NCBI GenBank assembly: GCA_014885115.2
Contig: WKLE02004060.1
Span: 1-18,531 of the forward strand
Reading direction: 5' to 3'
Length of the DNA: 18,531 nt
Source: Asterionellopsis glacialis
Taxonomy: Eukaryota; Bacillariophyta; Plagiogrammaphyceae; Rhaphoneidales; Asterionellopsidaceae
Shown: piece by piece, positions 9,807-18,531 of the stretch
Position numbering within the stretch: position 1 is the first letter of the stretch
How the letters are laid out: every line of letters begins with the position of its first letter
Translations under genes and position numbers: made by a program
The notes under the pieces: generated by a model
Database searches by the model: none
What the model was told of the DNA's origin: nothing
The model's input: only the letters and a program-made list of their open reading frames with translations

Positions 9807-10060
9807 CCAAATGGGCTTACAACGTTTTTTTTACTGTGGATTGTTTCTTCGTTGACGAAATCGAAAGTCAAACACTTGATGAGCAATAGCTGTGTACAGT
9901 CACAAATCTCGAGTGATCGTTTATTTCGAAAAAAAAACTCTATAAGGAAAGCGGTTTATCCAGCTAGGCATATTTGAGAAAAGAAGACTTCTTGTGCAAT
10001 ATGCGGCAATTTAGTATTACAGGTAGCTGGTCAATTAAGACTTGTGAACGTCCCACACCG

Positions 10061-10346
10061 CACTGTTATAATATATTGGAGATTTAAGCTAGCATTTTCG
10101 GTCTTTACATTGGGTGTCTTTGAACACTCCTTCGGACTAACACTGTATGTGTGGAAAGAGGGTTCTGAAAGTGCACATGACATGTAAATAAAAGAACTCT
10201 TTCAGTCCTAAACGACACTGTTATAATTGAATGTTAGCTAGAGATACATAGAACATGACTTCAACGGTGGTGTTTTCGTATGTTTCGTGTCTTTGAATGT
10301 ACACCGAGCTAAGAACGCAAGAAGAGTGTGGTCTGAAAGTGCACAT
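10061..10346. repeat. Decayed two-copy direct duplication, period about 155-173 bp
   Basis: Three words occur in the same order in both copies. CACTGTTATAAT is at 10061 and 10216. GTGTCTTTGAA is at 10114 and 10287. TCTGAAAGTGCACAT is at 10164 and 10332. The offsets of 155, 173 and 168 imply small insertions or deletions since duplication. No coding potential is shared. Confidence 0.75.
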
Positions 10347-10476
10347 AACCTACTCTCCAACCACGTGCCTAGTCCTTTCGAAAATTTCGTGAACAGGTGC
10401 AGTTGCATGGGTCGACCTACAAGATGCACAGCGGATTCGCATTTTTCATTTTTACGTTGATTTCTACGGGTCATGG

Positions 10477-10485
10477 TATAAAAAA
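10477..10485 (+). promoter_or_regulatory. Possible TATA box of dapA
   Basis: TATAAAAAA lies 115 bases before the dapA ATG. A start of transcription about 30 bases further on would leave a 5' UTR of roughly 90 bases. This rests on position and sequence alone in an AT-rich spacer. Confidence 0.3.
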
Positions 10486-10599
10486 TGAGTTCTCGTTTTA
10501 AAAAACCCGGAGACTTAAATCTTCAGAGGTCCTCTGCTTTCTTATTCACAAAAAAAGAATCCTTCAATACAAACAAGATCACCACCACCAAAGAAAAAA

Positions 10600-11978
10600 A
10601 TGCGTTTAAGCATATCCACCGTTGCATTGCTCTACCTTTCTAGTGCTTTGGGTGAGTCAGATTCATTGATATTTGGTTCAAACTGTTCATTGAATGATAT
10701 TGTATCACTTACAAAAGTTGTACCTCCACAAACCTATATTTTTCTTTTCCCTTTGATAGGGTTCGCACCTAACCCACAAAAATCTTTTCGGACAGCATTG
10801 AAAGCAAGCAATGTCAATGAAATCGTAAGTTAATTTTGCTCATAAATACTAGTGAATACATATGGAGTTTATGCCTGTCTAACTAGTCTATATCTTCTAT
10901 ACAACTTTACAGAATCCCATGAAGCCGGGTTCAACATGTGCCCTTGTGACTCCTTTCCTCCCCAACGGGGAAATTGATTTTCCAAGTTTGAAGAATCTTC
11001 TCACTCATCATCTCGAACACGAGACAGATAACTTATGCATTCTCGGAACGACTGGCGAGGCTTCCGTCCTATCGATGGATGAGAGGGCACTTGTCCTCAA
11101 GACGGCCGTCGACATGGTCAAGGGCGAGATCCCAATTCTTGCAGGAGTTGGTACCATTGATCCCAAACATGTCAAAGAGATGACGCAACAAGCTATCGAC
11201 ATTGGTTGTGATGCCGCACTCGTTGTGACACCGTATTACGTTAAGCCACCACAGCGAGGATTGATCAAGCATATGAATACTATGGCCGACCTTGGATTGC
11301 CTGTTGTTATCTACAATATTCCAGGAAGGACCAAGGTCGACATGACGGACGAAAGCATTGCAGTTTGTGCTCAACACGAAAACATCATAGGCCTCAAGGA
11401 TGCCACTGGAGACCTTGATCGTGTCCAAAGCTTAAGGGCATTAGTTGGCAATGACTTCCTCATGTACAGTGGAGATGATGGAACAAGCGTTGACTTTGTC
11501 AATTTGGGTGGCGATGGCTGCATTTCTGTTACGGCCAATTGTGCACCAAAATGCATGCATGATATCATGATGGCTGTATTACGTGGTGACAAGGAAGAAG
11601 CCGACCAAATTAACGAGAGATTGAAGCTCCTTCACACGCGTCTCTTCTGTGAAAGCAACCCCATTGCTGCCAAGTGGGCAGTGAAACAAATGGGTTTGAT
11701 CGAACATGCATATTGCCGTCCACGTAAGTTCTTAAAACCGCTATCCCTCTTCACTCTCCTATATTTTGCACAGGTAATTAATGTTTTTTTCTCATTCAAA
11801 TCTGCATCCCGCAGCGCTTGATGAAATGGACCCCAAATTCGAGAAAGATGTAGAAGAAGCACTCAAAGCAGCAGGATTAAATATCGCTAGAGAAGGACTC
11901 CTTACGAAAGAGGTCTTCGACAAAATGATGGCAGGAAAAACGGAGACTGAAGAACAAGAACATTTGACCCTCCATTAG
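10600..11978 (+). CDS. dapA: Plastid 4-hydroxy-tetrahydrodipicolinate synthase (dihydrodipicolinate synthase)
   Basis: Exons are 10600-10651, 10760-10824, 10913-11723 and 11815-11978, giving 363 residues. The enzyme condenses pyruvate with aspartate semialdehyde, the first committed step of lysine synthesis in plastids. Catalytic landmarks of this (beta/alpha)8 barrel are all present: GTTGE at 84-88, PYY at 146-148, Tyr173 in YNIPGRT with Arg178 nearby, and the Schiff-base Lys201 in GLKDATGD. Residues 1-18 form a signal peptide, and splicing joins SSALG to FAPNP, an ASAFAP-like plastid cleavage site followed by a short basic transit peptide. The mature enzyme starts near Met42. The E. coli enzyme has 292 residues; the excess is the leader plus a charged C-terminal tail. 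All exon phases agree. ATG 10600 has a purine-rich A context. It converges with the minus-strand PPPDE gene, 245 bases away. Confidence 0.95.
10652..10759 (+). other. dapA intron 1 (between signal and transit peptide)
   Basis: A 108-base GTGAGT...GATAG intron. Its length is 36 codons and it has no in-frame stop, so retention would keep the frame and insert 36 residues between the signal peptide and the FAP motif. Confidence 0.85.
10825..10912 (+). other. dapA intron 2 (between transit peptide and enzyme)
   Basis: An 88-base GTAAGT...TTACAG intron lying between codons Ile39 and Asn40 (phase 0). It separates the transit peptide from the conserved enzyme domain. Confidence 0.88.
11724..11814 (+). 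other. dapA intron 3
   Basis: A 91-base GTAAGT...CCGCAG intron. The split codon becomes CCG, restoring the CRPPL sequence expected in this family. An internal CACAG at 11769-11773 is a weaker acceptor candidate. Confidence 0.88.
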
Positions 11979-12223
11979 TGATATCCTGGATTACTTGATG
12001 AATGTCTCCTTAGTCATTACACGAGCTTTTCTATATGATAATATATCAAACACTACACGAGACTCTCAGGCCCCCTATAGATCAAATCGCATAAATATAT
12101 AGAGTAGATTGCAATAACAAATTATCACAACATCACTTTAGTGTTTCGATCGGTAAAGTTCAATCGAAGCTAGAAATATGTCAGAGATGAGAGGAAGTGA
12201 CATCCCAAACTATTGCTTCTGTC

Positions 12224-12976
12224 TCAATGTGATTTGTCGCTCCCATCAGATTGCTGTTCTCGCTTTGAGGCTTCCATTCGTGCTAAAGCTGCCGCTCGCG
12301 CCTTTTCTCTTCGATCCGTGAGATCATCTTGGCGTTGACTCTGACCTGATCCTCTCCATCGACTCGAGCTAGAACTGTCGTTACTCCCAAGTTTGTTGCC
12401 TGCGCCCACAAAGGTCTTAACTTGTGAAGAACTAGATGATGATGGCGGTCCTCCACTTCTGGAAAATCCACTACTGCTGCTCCCACCACCAGATGTATCT
12501 GTTGGGTCGCCCACTGGAGCATGGTCAATTAATTTCTTTGGTAAAAAGCATGAGCAGCACACACCAACATCAGCCAAACGGTTTACATGTGGAGGGATTT
12601 GTCGACCCAATAGGTTCCAAACTAATGCATTGGCAAAATGATTACAATTCTTTCGTATCAAATTATACCGATCAGGTCCAAAGTCTTCTCGCAGATCAGC
12701 AAGCGCCCTTTGTAATTCCTGTTGTCCGCCGTCAAAGGCACCCAACTCTATAGATTCGCGAAATAAGGCACCTGGAGCTACCTTTGGTGATGATTCAAAT
12801 ATCCCCCCACCAGAGGCAAAGGAATACTCAACACCGAGAATTTCAACACCACTGTGGTGCAAACCAAAACCGATAGGATACAACATATCATTTGCAGGTG
12901 ATAGATCATATATGTTCAGAGTTACTTTCGTAGCCATCCGAGCCCTTCCTCCTTGGTATCCACCCCCAAAACTCAT
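12224..12976 (-). CDS. PPPDE/DeSI-type cysteine isopeptidase
   Basis: One exon of 250 residues. The N-terminal domain (about 16-155) matches the PPPDE fold of DeSI deSUMOylating/deubiquitinating peptidases: a beta strand VTLNIYDLSP (18-27), GFGLHHSGVEI with the catalytic His at 41, the VEYSFASGG strand (49-57), and RKNCNHFANAL with the catalytic Cys at 111. The expected two-residue His/Cys dyad is intact. The tail (about 156-250) is low-complexity: Gly/Ser-rich, then a basic Arg/Lys/Ala-rich helix at about 220-244. It is probably disordered and could mediate partner or membrane contact. The substrate cannot be read from sequence; relatives remove SUMO or ubiquitin, and some have palmitoyl-thioesterase activity. 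It shares its strand with the downstream-numbered CCT eta gene but is far enough from it (567 bases) to have its own promoter. Confidence 0.9.
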   Translation of the reverse strand: MSFGGGYQGGRARMATKVTLNIYDLSPANDMLYPIGFGLHHSGVEILGVEYSFASGGGIFESSPKVAPGALFRESIELGAFDGGQQELQRALADLREDFGPDRYNLIRKNCNHFANALVWNLLGRQIPPHVNRLADVGVCCSCFLPKKLIDHAPVGDPTDTSGGGSSSSGFSRSGGPPSSSSSSQVKTFVGAGNKLGSNDSSSSSRWRGSGQSQRQDDLTDRREKARAAALARMEASKREQQSDGSDKSH

Positions 12977-13543
12977 TATGTCTGATGTATTTTTTTATTG
13001 GTGTACGAGTGCGCGTGCAATTCTATTGACTTTAAACACACACACACACTTAGAAAGCAGTTTGTGCAGTTGCCGTTTTTAAACCCAAAACGAATTCTTT
13101 CAATCTTTGTTTTCTGTGCTTGTTTAGATTCTAATCTTTGACCTCGAACGATAGAGGGCTTGCGGTTGATGTTATCGCAATGCGATCCTGTTGAAATGAA
13201 CTCAAATGAACGGATTTTCAGTGAAATGCTGTGCTGTAAACGGATTTATTTTCACTCCTCTGGGTTTTAGATACGTACACGATTTTTCGTCATTCGTATG
13301 AGCACTGTTTACAATGTACCCCTGTCACGAAAGATGAAAATTCTTCGGGAGGGAGTTTGAAGAGTGTTTGAACAACACTTATGTACTTGGACTAGACTCT
13401 CTAGACACTAGAGCGTGATAAATTTTGTTTCTGCTCACTCGTCTTACTGGAATTCACATCAATGCACAAAATATGCAATTAAAAAAGCAGCATGGAAGAA
13501 GGACTGTACAGTGATTTTTTCCCTTCTATTATTAATTAAACCT
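12977..13543. other. Non-coding spacer between the PPPDE and CCT eta genes
   Basis: No gene is supported. The stretch should hold the promoter of the minus-strand PPPDE gene and the 3' end of the CCT eta transcript. It contains a short (CA)n run at about 13036-13049 and the palindrome-like words GGACTAG and CTCTAGA near 13389-13412. Confidence 0.5.
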
Positions 13544-15517
13544 TTAACCACCTCCCCGTCCCTTCATGTAGCTTACGCCATTACCGAGATTTCCAGACCG
13601 ACTGCCACCCTTTTGTGAATTGACAAAATCAAGTGCATTTCCCATCATATTACTAGGTTTTTGTCCATCCATTCCTGGCATCATTCCGCTGTGGTGAGCT
13701 CCTGGATCTTGCGATCTTGGGTTGATGACAGTTTCGTCAATGGATAAAATCACACAGGCAGCTTCTGCAGCAGCAGCAAGTGAGTTACTCTTGTTGTCGC
13801 TTGGTTCCCAAACTCCAGCATCGTAAGTATCGCAGATATCACCATTTGCAATATCTACACCGTACCACTTTCCATCTTCATCTCTGAAATGCTTGCGACG
13901 AAGTGCTGACAAAATATCTGTCGAATCAAATCCAGCATTGTCACACAACTGTCTAGGAATTATCTCTAATGCTTTGGCAAAAGCAATGACAATCAATTGT
14001 CCCTTGCCTTCAATGGTCAGTGCATGTTCTCTGAGATACTTGGATACTTCCATTTCGACTGCGCCACCTCCAGCAACGACAGCCTTGCTTTGAATGGAAC
14101 GTTTGACGACCATGAGTGCATCATGGATACTACGTTCACTCTCTGCGATGAATTGTTCACTACCACCACGAAGGACGAGTGTAGAAGTTAAACTTTTGGT
14201 GCATTCGGTAAACACATTGAAGCGCTCGTCTCCCACCTGCCTTTCTTCAAACACTCCGCATGTTCCGAGAACTCCATCAAAAATTCCATTTGTACTGGTC
14301 TGGATACTCCCTCCTGTGGCCTTGGCGACTCGCCTCAAATCTCCATCTTCGACTCGTCCTGCACAAAACAATCCCTTATCAGCGAAGTATTGTGTCGCCA
14401 AGTCACCAATGGGAAGTTTGGACAAAACAATGTTGGCACTGCAAGCAACGCATGCATCCAATTTGTCATAAATAACCTGCCATTCAGCGTCCACGATTGA
14501 CTGATACTGTTCTGGATCTTCAATGCGTACTTCAGCATTTTCCTTTTCACTCTTGAGTTCGAGTTCCACATTCAGTAAAAGAATCTTGGGATTTGTAAAC
14601 TTTTTGGTCATCTGTTCAAATCCAGCATACGAGAATGTCTTTTTAAACGCCACACCTTGGACCAAGAATGACGATCGAACATCACCACCGGGAATCTTTT
14701 TAATAGCCACCAAGTTTTTGAGTTCTTCGAGATTGCCAGCCTCATGCAGCATCTTGACGGCATCCACAACCATCGGAGCAAACAAATCTTGATGAGAGGC
14801 AATAAGTTTGGAGTTGAGGGCAGTCGATGCACATTTGAGAAGCATTTCGTCTCTGTTTGCCTCACTTGACGGGACAGCAAGATCCAAAACCTTTTGAACT
14901 GCAAGACGACCGGCATCACGGACATTCTTCATGATAATTTGAGGATGTACACCTTCTTCCACAAATGGTTTGAGTTGTTTCAATATCTCCCCGGCAAGTA
15001 ATACAACAGAGGTTGTTCCGTCGCCTACTTCAGCATCTTGACTCATACTGATATCTACCAATGTTTTGGCAGCAGGATGTGCAATCTCCAAAAGTCTCAT
15101 GATTGTGGCACCGTCATTGCTAATGGTAACCTGACGGCCGTCGTAAATCAGTTTGTCCATTCCGCGAGGTCCCAAGGTTGTCTTGACGGCATCGGCAACT
15201 GCTTGACATGCATTGATGTTACTGATTAGTTGTGGTTTACCCTAACAATGGATAAAAATTGTGAAAATTGCGCAAAAATTTGTGAGAAAACATGCCAAAA
15301 TAAAAGTTGGACGCAAAAGGGAATCTTGTCGATACATTAGGAGGCTACGTATAAATCTACGCAGAGACAAAGGTTGCTAACTTCGACACGAGTGTGAATG
15401 GAAGTCAAACCAAGAGATACACTGAAATTCCAATGCGCTATCCTCAATCCGTACCTGAGAGGTATCAGTGCCTTCTCGAAGGACAATGATTCCAGGGCGT
15501 CCTCCAAATTGGTTCAT
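13544..15517 (-). CDS. CCT7: T-complex protein 1 subunit eta (CCT7), cytosolic chaperonin
   Basis: Exons on the minus strand are 15517-15455 and 15241-13544, giving 586 residues. This is one of the eight subunits of the TRiC/CCT ring that folds actin, tubulin and other cytosolic proteins using ATP. The spliced N terminus runs from [20 protein letters not shown] into [19 protein letters not shown], closely following eta subunits of other eukaryotes. Group II chaperonin nucleotide motifs are clear: LGPRGMDKL at 44-52, NDGAT at 63-67, GDGTTS at 94-99 and AGGGAVE at 411-417. The C terminus is longer than in human CCT7 (543 residues), with a Gly/Met/Ser-rich tail ending in RGGG, the usual flexible tail projecting into the cavity. 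Start choice: the first ATG in the exon, and the residues after it align with the family start. Confidence 0.95.
15242..15454 (-). other. Intron of the CCT eta gene
   Basis: A 213-base phase-0 intron on the minus strand with donor GTACGG (at 15454 downward) and acceptor TTAG (ending at 15242). It is the longest intron in the window and has a non-standard donor after the first two bases. The protein match on both sides supports it. Confidence 0.85.
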
Positions 15518-17008
15518 TGTGCTTGCTGGATATAAGCTTTCTTTCTGCTTCTTGCCGGAACGAAAAAGCAATGCACGACTTTGGAGGTCTCTGGAGGGAA
15601 CAACGGTGCGATGTTGCCGCCCGCCAAAATTTTTGTGAGGAGATCCAGAAGCTTTTAGAACTTAGTTTTGGATTCTGAAAGTAGGATTCCCTCTTCTTGT
15701 AGTTAGCTATATTTTGACACTCATTGTGTGTACTCTATGAGTGGTAAATTTATGACTCATCACGTACCTCGGTACAGACTATACACAAGGAACAGCCGTA
15801 ACCTCCCTTACTGTCTAGAAAGTACGTAGGACTAGGATTGTCCAGGCTCTACTAGAGAGACGGGGGATTCGGCTTTCGTTGCCTCAATTACTGTAACTCC
15901 ATGGAGCAGGCCGCAGGCAGGAATAATGATGTGGATTCGCGGGATTGGCTTTTGAAAATGCAAAAATGCTGATACATGATACACGTACGTACCAGCTAAT
16001 GCTAAAACAGCTAAAGGTAATGAAAACAATACCTGGTACTCCGTAATATTATTATGCGAGTATTAGCACGAGACTTCTATCTAATAACCAATTTTACACA
16101 GAGTAATTAACGAGGAAATATCCATTGTACAAAAATGATTCGGAATTACGGAAGTATTAGTATCAATAAGCAGAATCGGAATGGAAATGTCTTTTATTGA
16201 AGTTTAATTATTTAACACGGGTATTCATCAGTGCGTCAATATTTTTTCCCAATAAAAGTAAAGAATCTTGAACATTACCATTTTTTTAGTCCCGCTTATT
16301 GCAGACATGATAAAGACAATGACCAGAAATGTCTTGTTTGAAGTTTGAGTTTTTAAATTCATCAAGTGCGTCTTGCTTTTCGTAACAGAATATAGTATAG
16401 AATCATGATCATGAACGTTTCTTATTCATAGCGTATGTTATATCCTACGAAAAGTGCTATAAAAATCCAAATTCGTTTCCGAACTCTATGGAACGGAACA
16501 CGATTAAAAAAACACCTATTTTTATTTAGGAAATAATATTAAATTCATTTTCTATAAAATCTGATTTATTTAGTACTTTAAAAACTGTATGTTAAAAAAA
16601 GAAACTGGCATCATGCTGGTCCACTTCCTATGACCTGTGTCATCTCTATCTGGAATCTGGATTCTTATGTAGCTCCTCTAGAACTACTGGCTGAATCTTA
16701 TGTATCATATGCCAGGCATCTTTGTAATCTTTCACTTATGATATGTAGCTTAACGTCTATGTTAAATACAGTTTCGTTATGTAATTGATAATCAATAATA
16801 AGAACAAGGATTTATCCACAGATCTGTGATTGCTGACAGCACACAATAAATCGAGAACTCTACAATCTAGGACACAAGCTAAGCTTTGAAGCTCATTGTG
16901 TCTGTGCATTATTGCAGAAGATCGCGGACAAACGAAGAGTAAACCCATTAGCAGAATTTGTTTGCCGTCGAAGTTCCTACAACCTATTCACATACCCAAG
17001 AAGATTTC
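15518..17008. other. AT-rich non-coding spacer
   Basis: No gene is supported. The first part is the 5' flank of the minus-strand CCT eta gene. The rest, from about 16050, is markedly AT-rich and contains a decayed duplication at 16185-16372. One TACCTGGTAC palindrome copy lies at 16030-16039. AGGACTAG and CTCTACTAGAGAG words occur near 15829-15860. Confidence 0.5.
16185..16372. repeat. Decayed two-copy direct duplication, period about 135-142 bp
   Basis: AAATGTCTT, TTGAAGTTT, ATTCATCA and GTGCGTC occur in that order in 16185-16237 and again in 16327-16372. Copy 2 lacks several bases that copy 1 has in the middle. The region between is AT-rich and unrelated to any gene here. Confidence 0.7.
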
Positions 17009-18058
17009 ATGCTGAGTGGTAGAATGGCAATCCAAAGCTTCTCTCCTTTCGCAGGGGATGAGAAGACTGACGAAGCTCACCATTTTTACGACCAAAGAAT
17101 AAGTGCATCCGAAGAAAAATCATCAAGTTCGGGTATTCAGGGACCGCAACAGGATGGATTGGACTCCTCAATATTTCGCTGCAACGGCGCGACGTTTGAA
17201 GAGAATACAAGCATTGAAATTCATCTTCGACAACTTTCACGACGTCGATCATTTTGCAATCTCAACAGTGTTAACGTTGAAAAATTACAGATGTCTAAAT
17301 TATCTTCAAGGGATGACTCAATCGACGCTTACTTTTCAGAGCAGTCAAATTCTTTAAGGGCAAGTCAGGTCCCGAGGTTCATGCAATTGCGAAGTCGCGG
17401 CTACAAGAAAGACATTGACCTACCAAAAGTTGTTCCAAGCTTGATCAAGAGCAAGAGTTGCCTCAAAGTAAAGACATTTGAAGAATCACTTTCATCCTCT
17501 CTTCAATCGAGTCACATTGGATCGTCTCCAAAAACCTGTAGATTTTCAACTACAGAAATACGCCTTCATCCAATGATTTTGGGCGATAATCCGTCTGTCT
17601 CTGATGGTCCTCCAATCACAATTGACTGGAACATTATCAAGAGCAAAACCATTCCCGTTCAAGAATTTGAGCGTTTGGTTTCCAAGTCCAGAAAGAAAAG
17701 AGGATTTGCAAGAAATATTGTATCCCCCTATTCGCGTAAGCAGCGAGAAAACATACTCCGAAACTCTGGATACTCAGTGTCAGACATTGAGGCATGCATA
17801 CACTCTATCGCCAAGGTTAAGAAGGATCGCTCAGTAACAAATTCCAACATCGCATATAAATTAGAAGAAGGCGCTGAGTCTGCATGTCGCAAATTCAAGC
17901 GTTGGGTGTTCAAGAAACCTCGAGATCGAATTTTGTACGATCGATGGGTCCAAGAACATCAAGTAAATTTTGATCACACAACTACTGAAGCAGTGGACTG
18001 TACAAAAAAATCTGGTATAACCCGTACCAGAAAATCAGCAGCAGCACTCTCAGCCTAA
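17009..18058 (+). CDS. Conserved protein of unknown function, diatom-type
   Basis: 349 residues if the first ATG (17009) is the start; the open frame extends 17 codons further upstream but without an ATG, so an unseen 5' exon is possible. The first 175 residues are Ser-rich, low-complexity and probably disordered. The conserved part begins at about 178: RFSTTEIRLHP (178-188), then LGDNPSVSDGPPITIDW (191-207). From memory, many diatom hypothetical proteins share a block of the form V.F..V.IR.Y...LGDNP....GPPL.I.W. A helical segment follows at 242-282 (REN.LR..GYS..DI....) and matches the second half of that family in my recollection. A basic patch (294-306) and a Lys/Arg/Thr-rich tail suggest nuclear or nucleic-acid contacts, but this is only inference. 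No enzymatic motif, signal peptide or membrane segment is seen. Confidence 0.75.
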   Translation: MLSGRMAIQSFSPFAGDEKTDEAHHFYDQRISASEEKSSSSGIQGPQQDGLDSSIFRCNGATFEENTSIEIHLRQLSRRRSFCNLNSVNVEKLQMSKLSSRDDSIDAYFSEQSNSLRASQVPRFMQLRSRGYKKDIDLPKVVPSLIKSKSCLKVKTFEESLSSSLQSSHIGSSPKTCRFSTTEIRLHPMILGDNPSVSDGPPITIDWNIIKSKTIPVQEFERLVSKSRKKRGFARNIVSPYSRKQRENILRNSGYSVSDIEACIHSIAKVKKDRSVTNSNIAYKLEEGAESACRKFKRWVFKKPRDRILYDRWVQEHQVNFDHTTTEAVDCTKKSGITRTRKSAAALSA

Positions 18059-18211
18059 AACGAACTAAATACAACAAGAGCCAAGTTTTTCCTCATCACC
18101 TTGGCATCTTTCAATTTTGAAAATCATAGCATATCATATATCTATCTTTTTGCACATTTAAATGCCCATTACAAGATTCAATTGGCGCTAAGGAGGACCA
18201 TTGGCCACCCT

Positions 18212-18531
18212 GAAGACCATTTTTGATACATCATTACACACCAACAAACGCAATAAAAATACACAAGAAAAGTATGGGGCCTTATATATATATATATATA
18301 TTGGTACATAAAAGACCAACATTATAGGGATCAGTGCCTACCCCCTTTGCCTATATTTTACGGCGATGTCACATTTTTTCGGCGCCCCGAAGACCATTTT
18401 TGAAACATCATTACACATTAACAACAAACGCAATCAATTTTTTTGGTAAAAGACCAACATCATAGGGATAAGTGCCTACCCTTTCGACTACCTTTCACGG
18501 CGATGGCACACTTTTTACTTATTATCCCGCT
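18212..18531. repeat. Tandem duplication, two copies, period 177 then 137 bp, cut by the window end
   Basis: GAAGACCATTTTTGA begins at 18212, and its copy GAAGACCATTTTTGA at 18389. CATCATTACACA and AACAAACGCAAT follow in both. AAAGACCAACAT begins at 18311 and 18448, then AGGGAT, AGTGCCTACC and ACGGCGATG in both. The offset drops from 177 to 137 because copy 1 carries about 40 extra bases that include a TA microsatellite. The copies are much closer to each other than those of the other two duplications here, so this is the youngest. No coding frame is preserved. Confidence 0.88.
18282..18301. repeat. (TA)n microsatellite
   Basis: An uninterrupted TA run of about nine units inside copy 1 of the terminal duplication. 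It is absent from copy 2, so it expanded or was inserted after duplication. Confidence 0.85.

Larger units (their letters stand above)
9807..10599. other. Non-coding spacer upstream of dapA
   Basis: No gene is supported. The stretch holds a decayed direct duplication (10061-10346) and, closer to dapA, a TATA-like word. Just before the dapA ATG the leader is A-rich, with ACCACCACCA at 10581-10590, which fits a 5' UTR. Confidence 0.5.
18059..18531. other. 3' flank and spacer filled by a tandem duplication
   Basis: The first 150 bases are the AT-rich 3' flank of the preceding gene. From 18212 on, the sequence consists of two copies of one repeat and runs off the window. No gene is supported. 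Confidence 0.6.

Noticed and set aside
13544..15175. CCT eta as a single exon starting at 15175
   Set aside because: The codon at 15175 is TTG and the family N terminus would be missing. The spliced model recovers it exactly.
16958..17008. TTG start for the final gene
   Set aside because: Nuclear eukaryotic genes normally use ATG; the first in-frame ATG is 17009.
1..18531. Mobile element, CRISPR array, rRNA or prokaryotic operon
   Set aside because: No transposase, integrase or reverse-transcriptase motif, no regularly spaced identical repeats of CRISPR type, and no rRNA signature was seen; spliced genes with wide spacers speak for a nuclear genome.

Overview
The window looks like nuclear DNA of a photosynthetic stramenopile, most probably a diatom. 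The reasons are: short GT-AG introns of about 90-210 bases that restore reading frame exactly; a plastid-type bipartite leader with an FAP motif on dihydrodipicolinate synthase, whose signal-peptide and transit-peptide parts are separated by an intron; an orphan protein built of helicase-associated (HA) repeats, a type common in diatoms; and a final gene with a block I recall from diatom hypothetical proteins. Genes are single, widely spaced and on both strands, with no sign of operons. I cannot name the species.

Layout. 1-628: no supported gene. 629-2255 (+): CPBP (CAAX-protease-like) intramembrane metalloprotease, two exons, probably plastid-targeted. 2256-5308: about 3 kb without a convincing gene, holding a 16-bp-arm hairpin and a dense cluster of TACCAGGTA/TACCTGGTA and TCCTAGAGGA-type short palindromes. 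5309-7255 (+): intronless HA-repeat protein with a ten-residue repeat near its N terminus. 7256-8702: non-coding, with a GA microsatellite and one TGACGTCA site. 8703-9806 (+): NASP/Hif1-type TPR histone chaperone, two exons. 9807-10599: non-coding, with a decayed direct duplication and a possible TATA box. 10600-11978 (+): plastid dihydrodipicolinate synthase (dapA), four exons. 12224-12976 (-): PPPDE/DeSI-type cysteine isopeptidase. 13544-15517 (-): CCT eta subunit of the cytosolic chaperonin, two exons. 15518-17008: AT-rich, with a second decayed duplication. 17009-18058 (+): diatom-type protein of unknown function. 18059-18531: a third, better preserved tandem duplication that runs off the window.

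The genes are not a pathway. They serve separate housekeeping roles: membrane proteolysis, lysine synthesis, histone handling, SUMO/ubiquitin-type deconjugation and actin/tubulin folding. Two lineage-specific proteins of unknown role are added. The least explained material is the intergenic DNA: the phase-coherent palindrome cluster 5' of the HA gene, and the recurrence of two-copy tandem duplications with periods near 140-175 bp in three separate spacers. I found no clear new multi-gene system.
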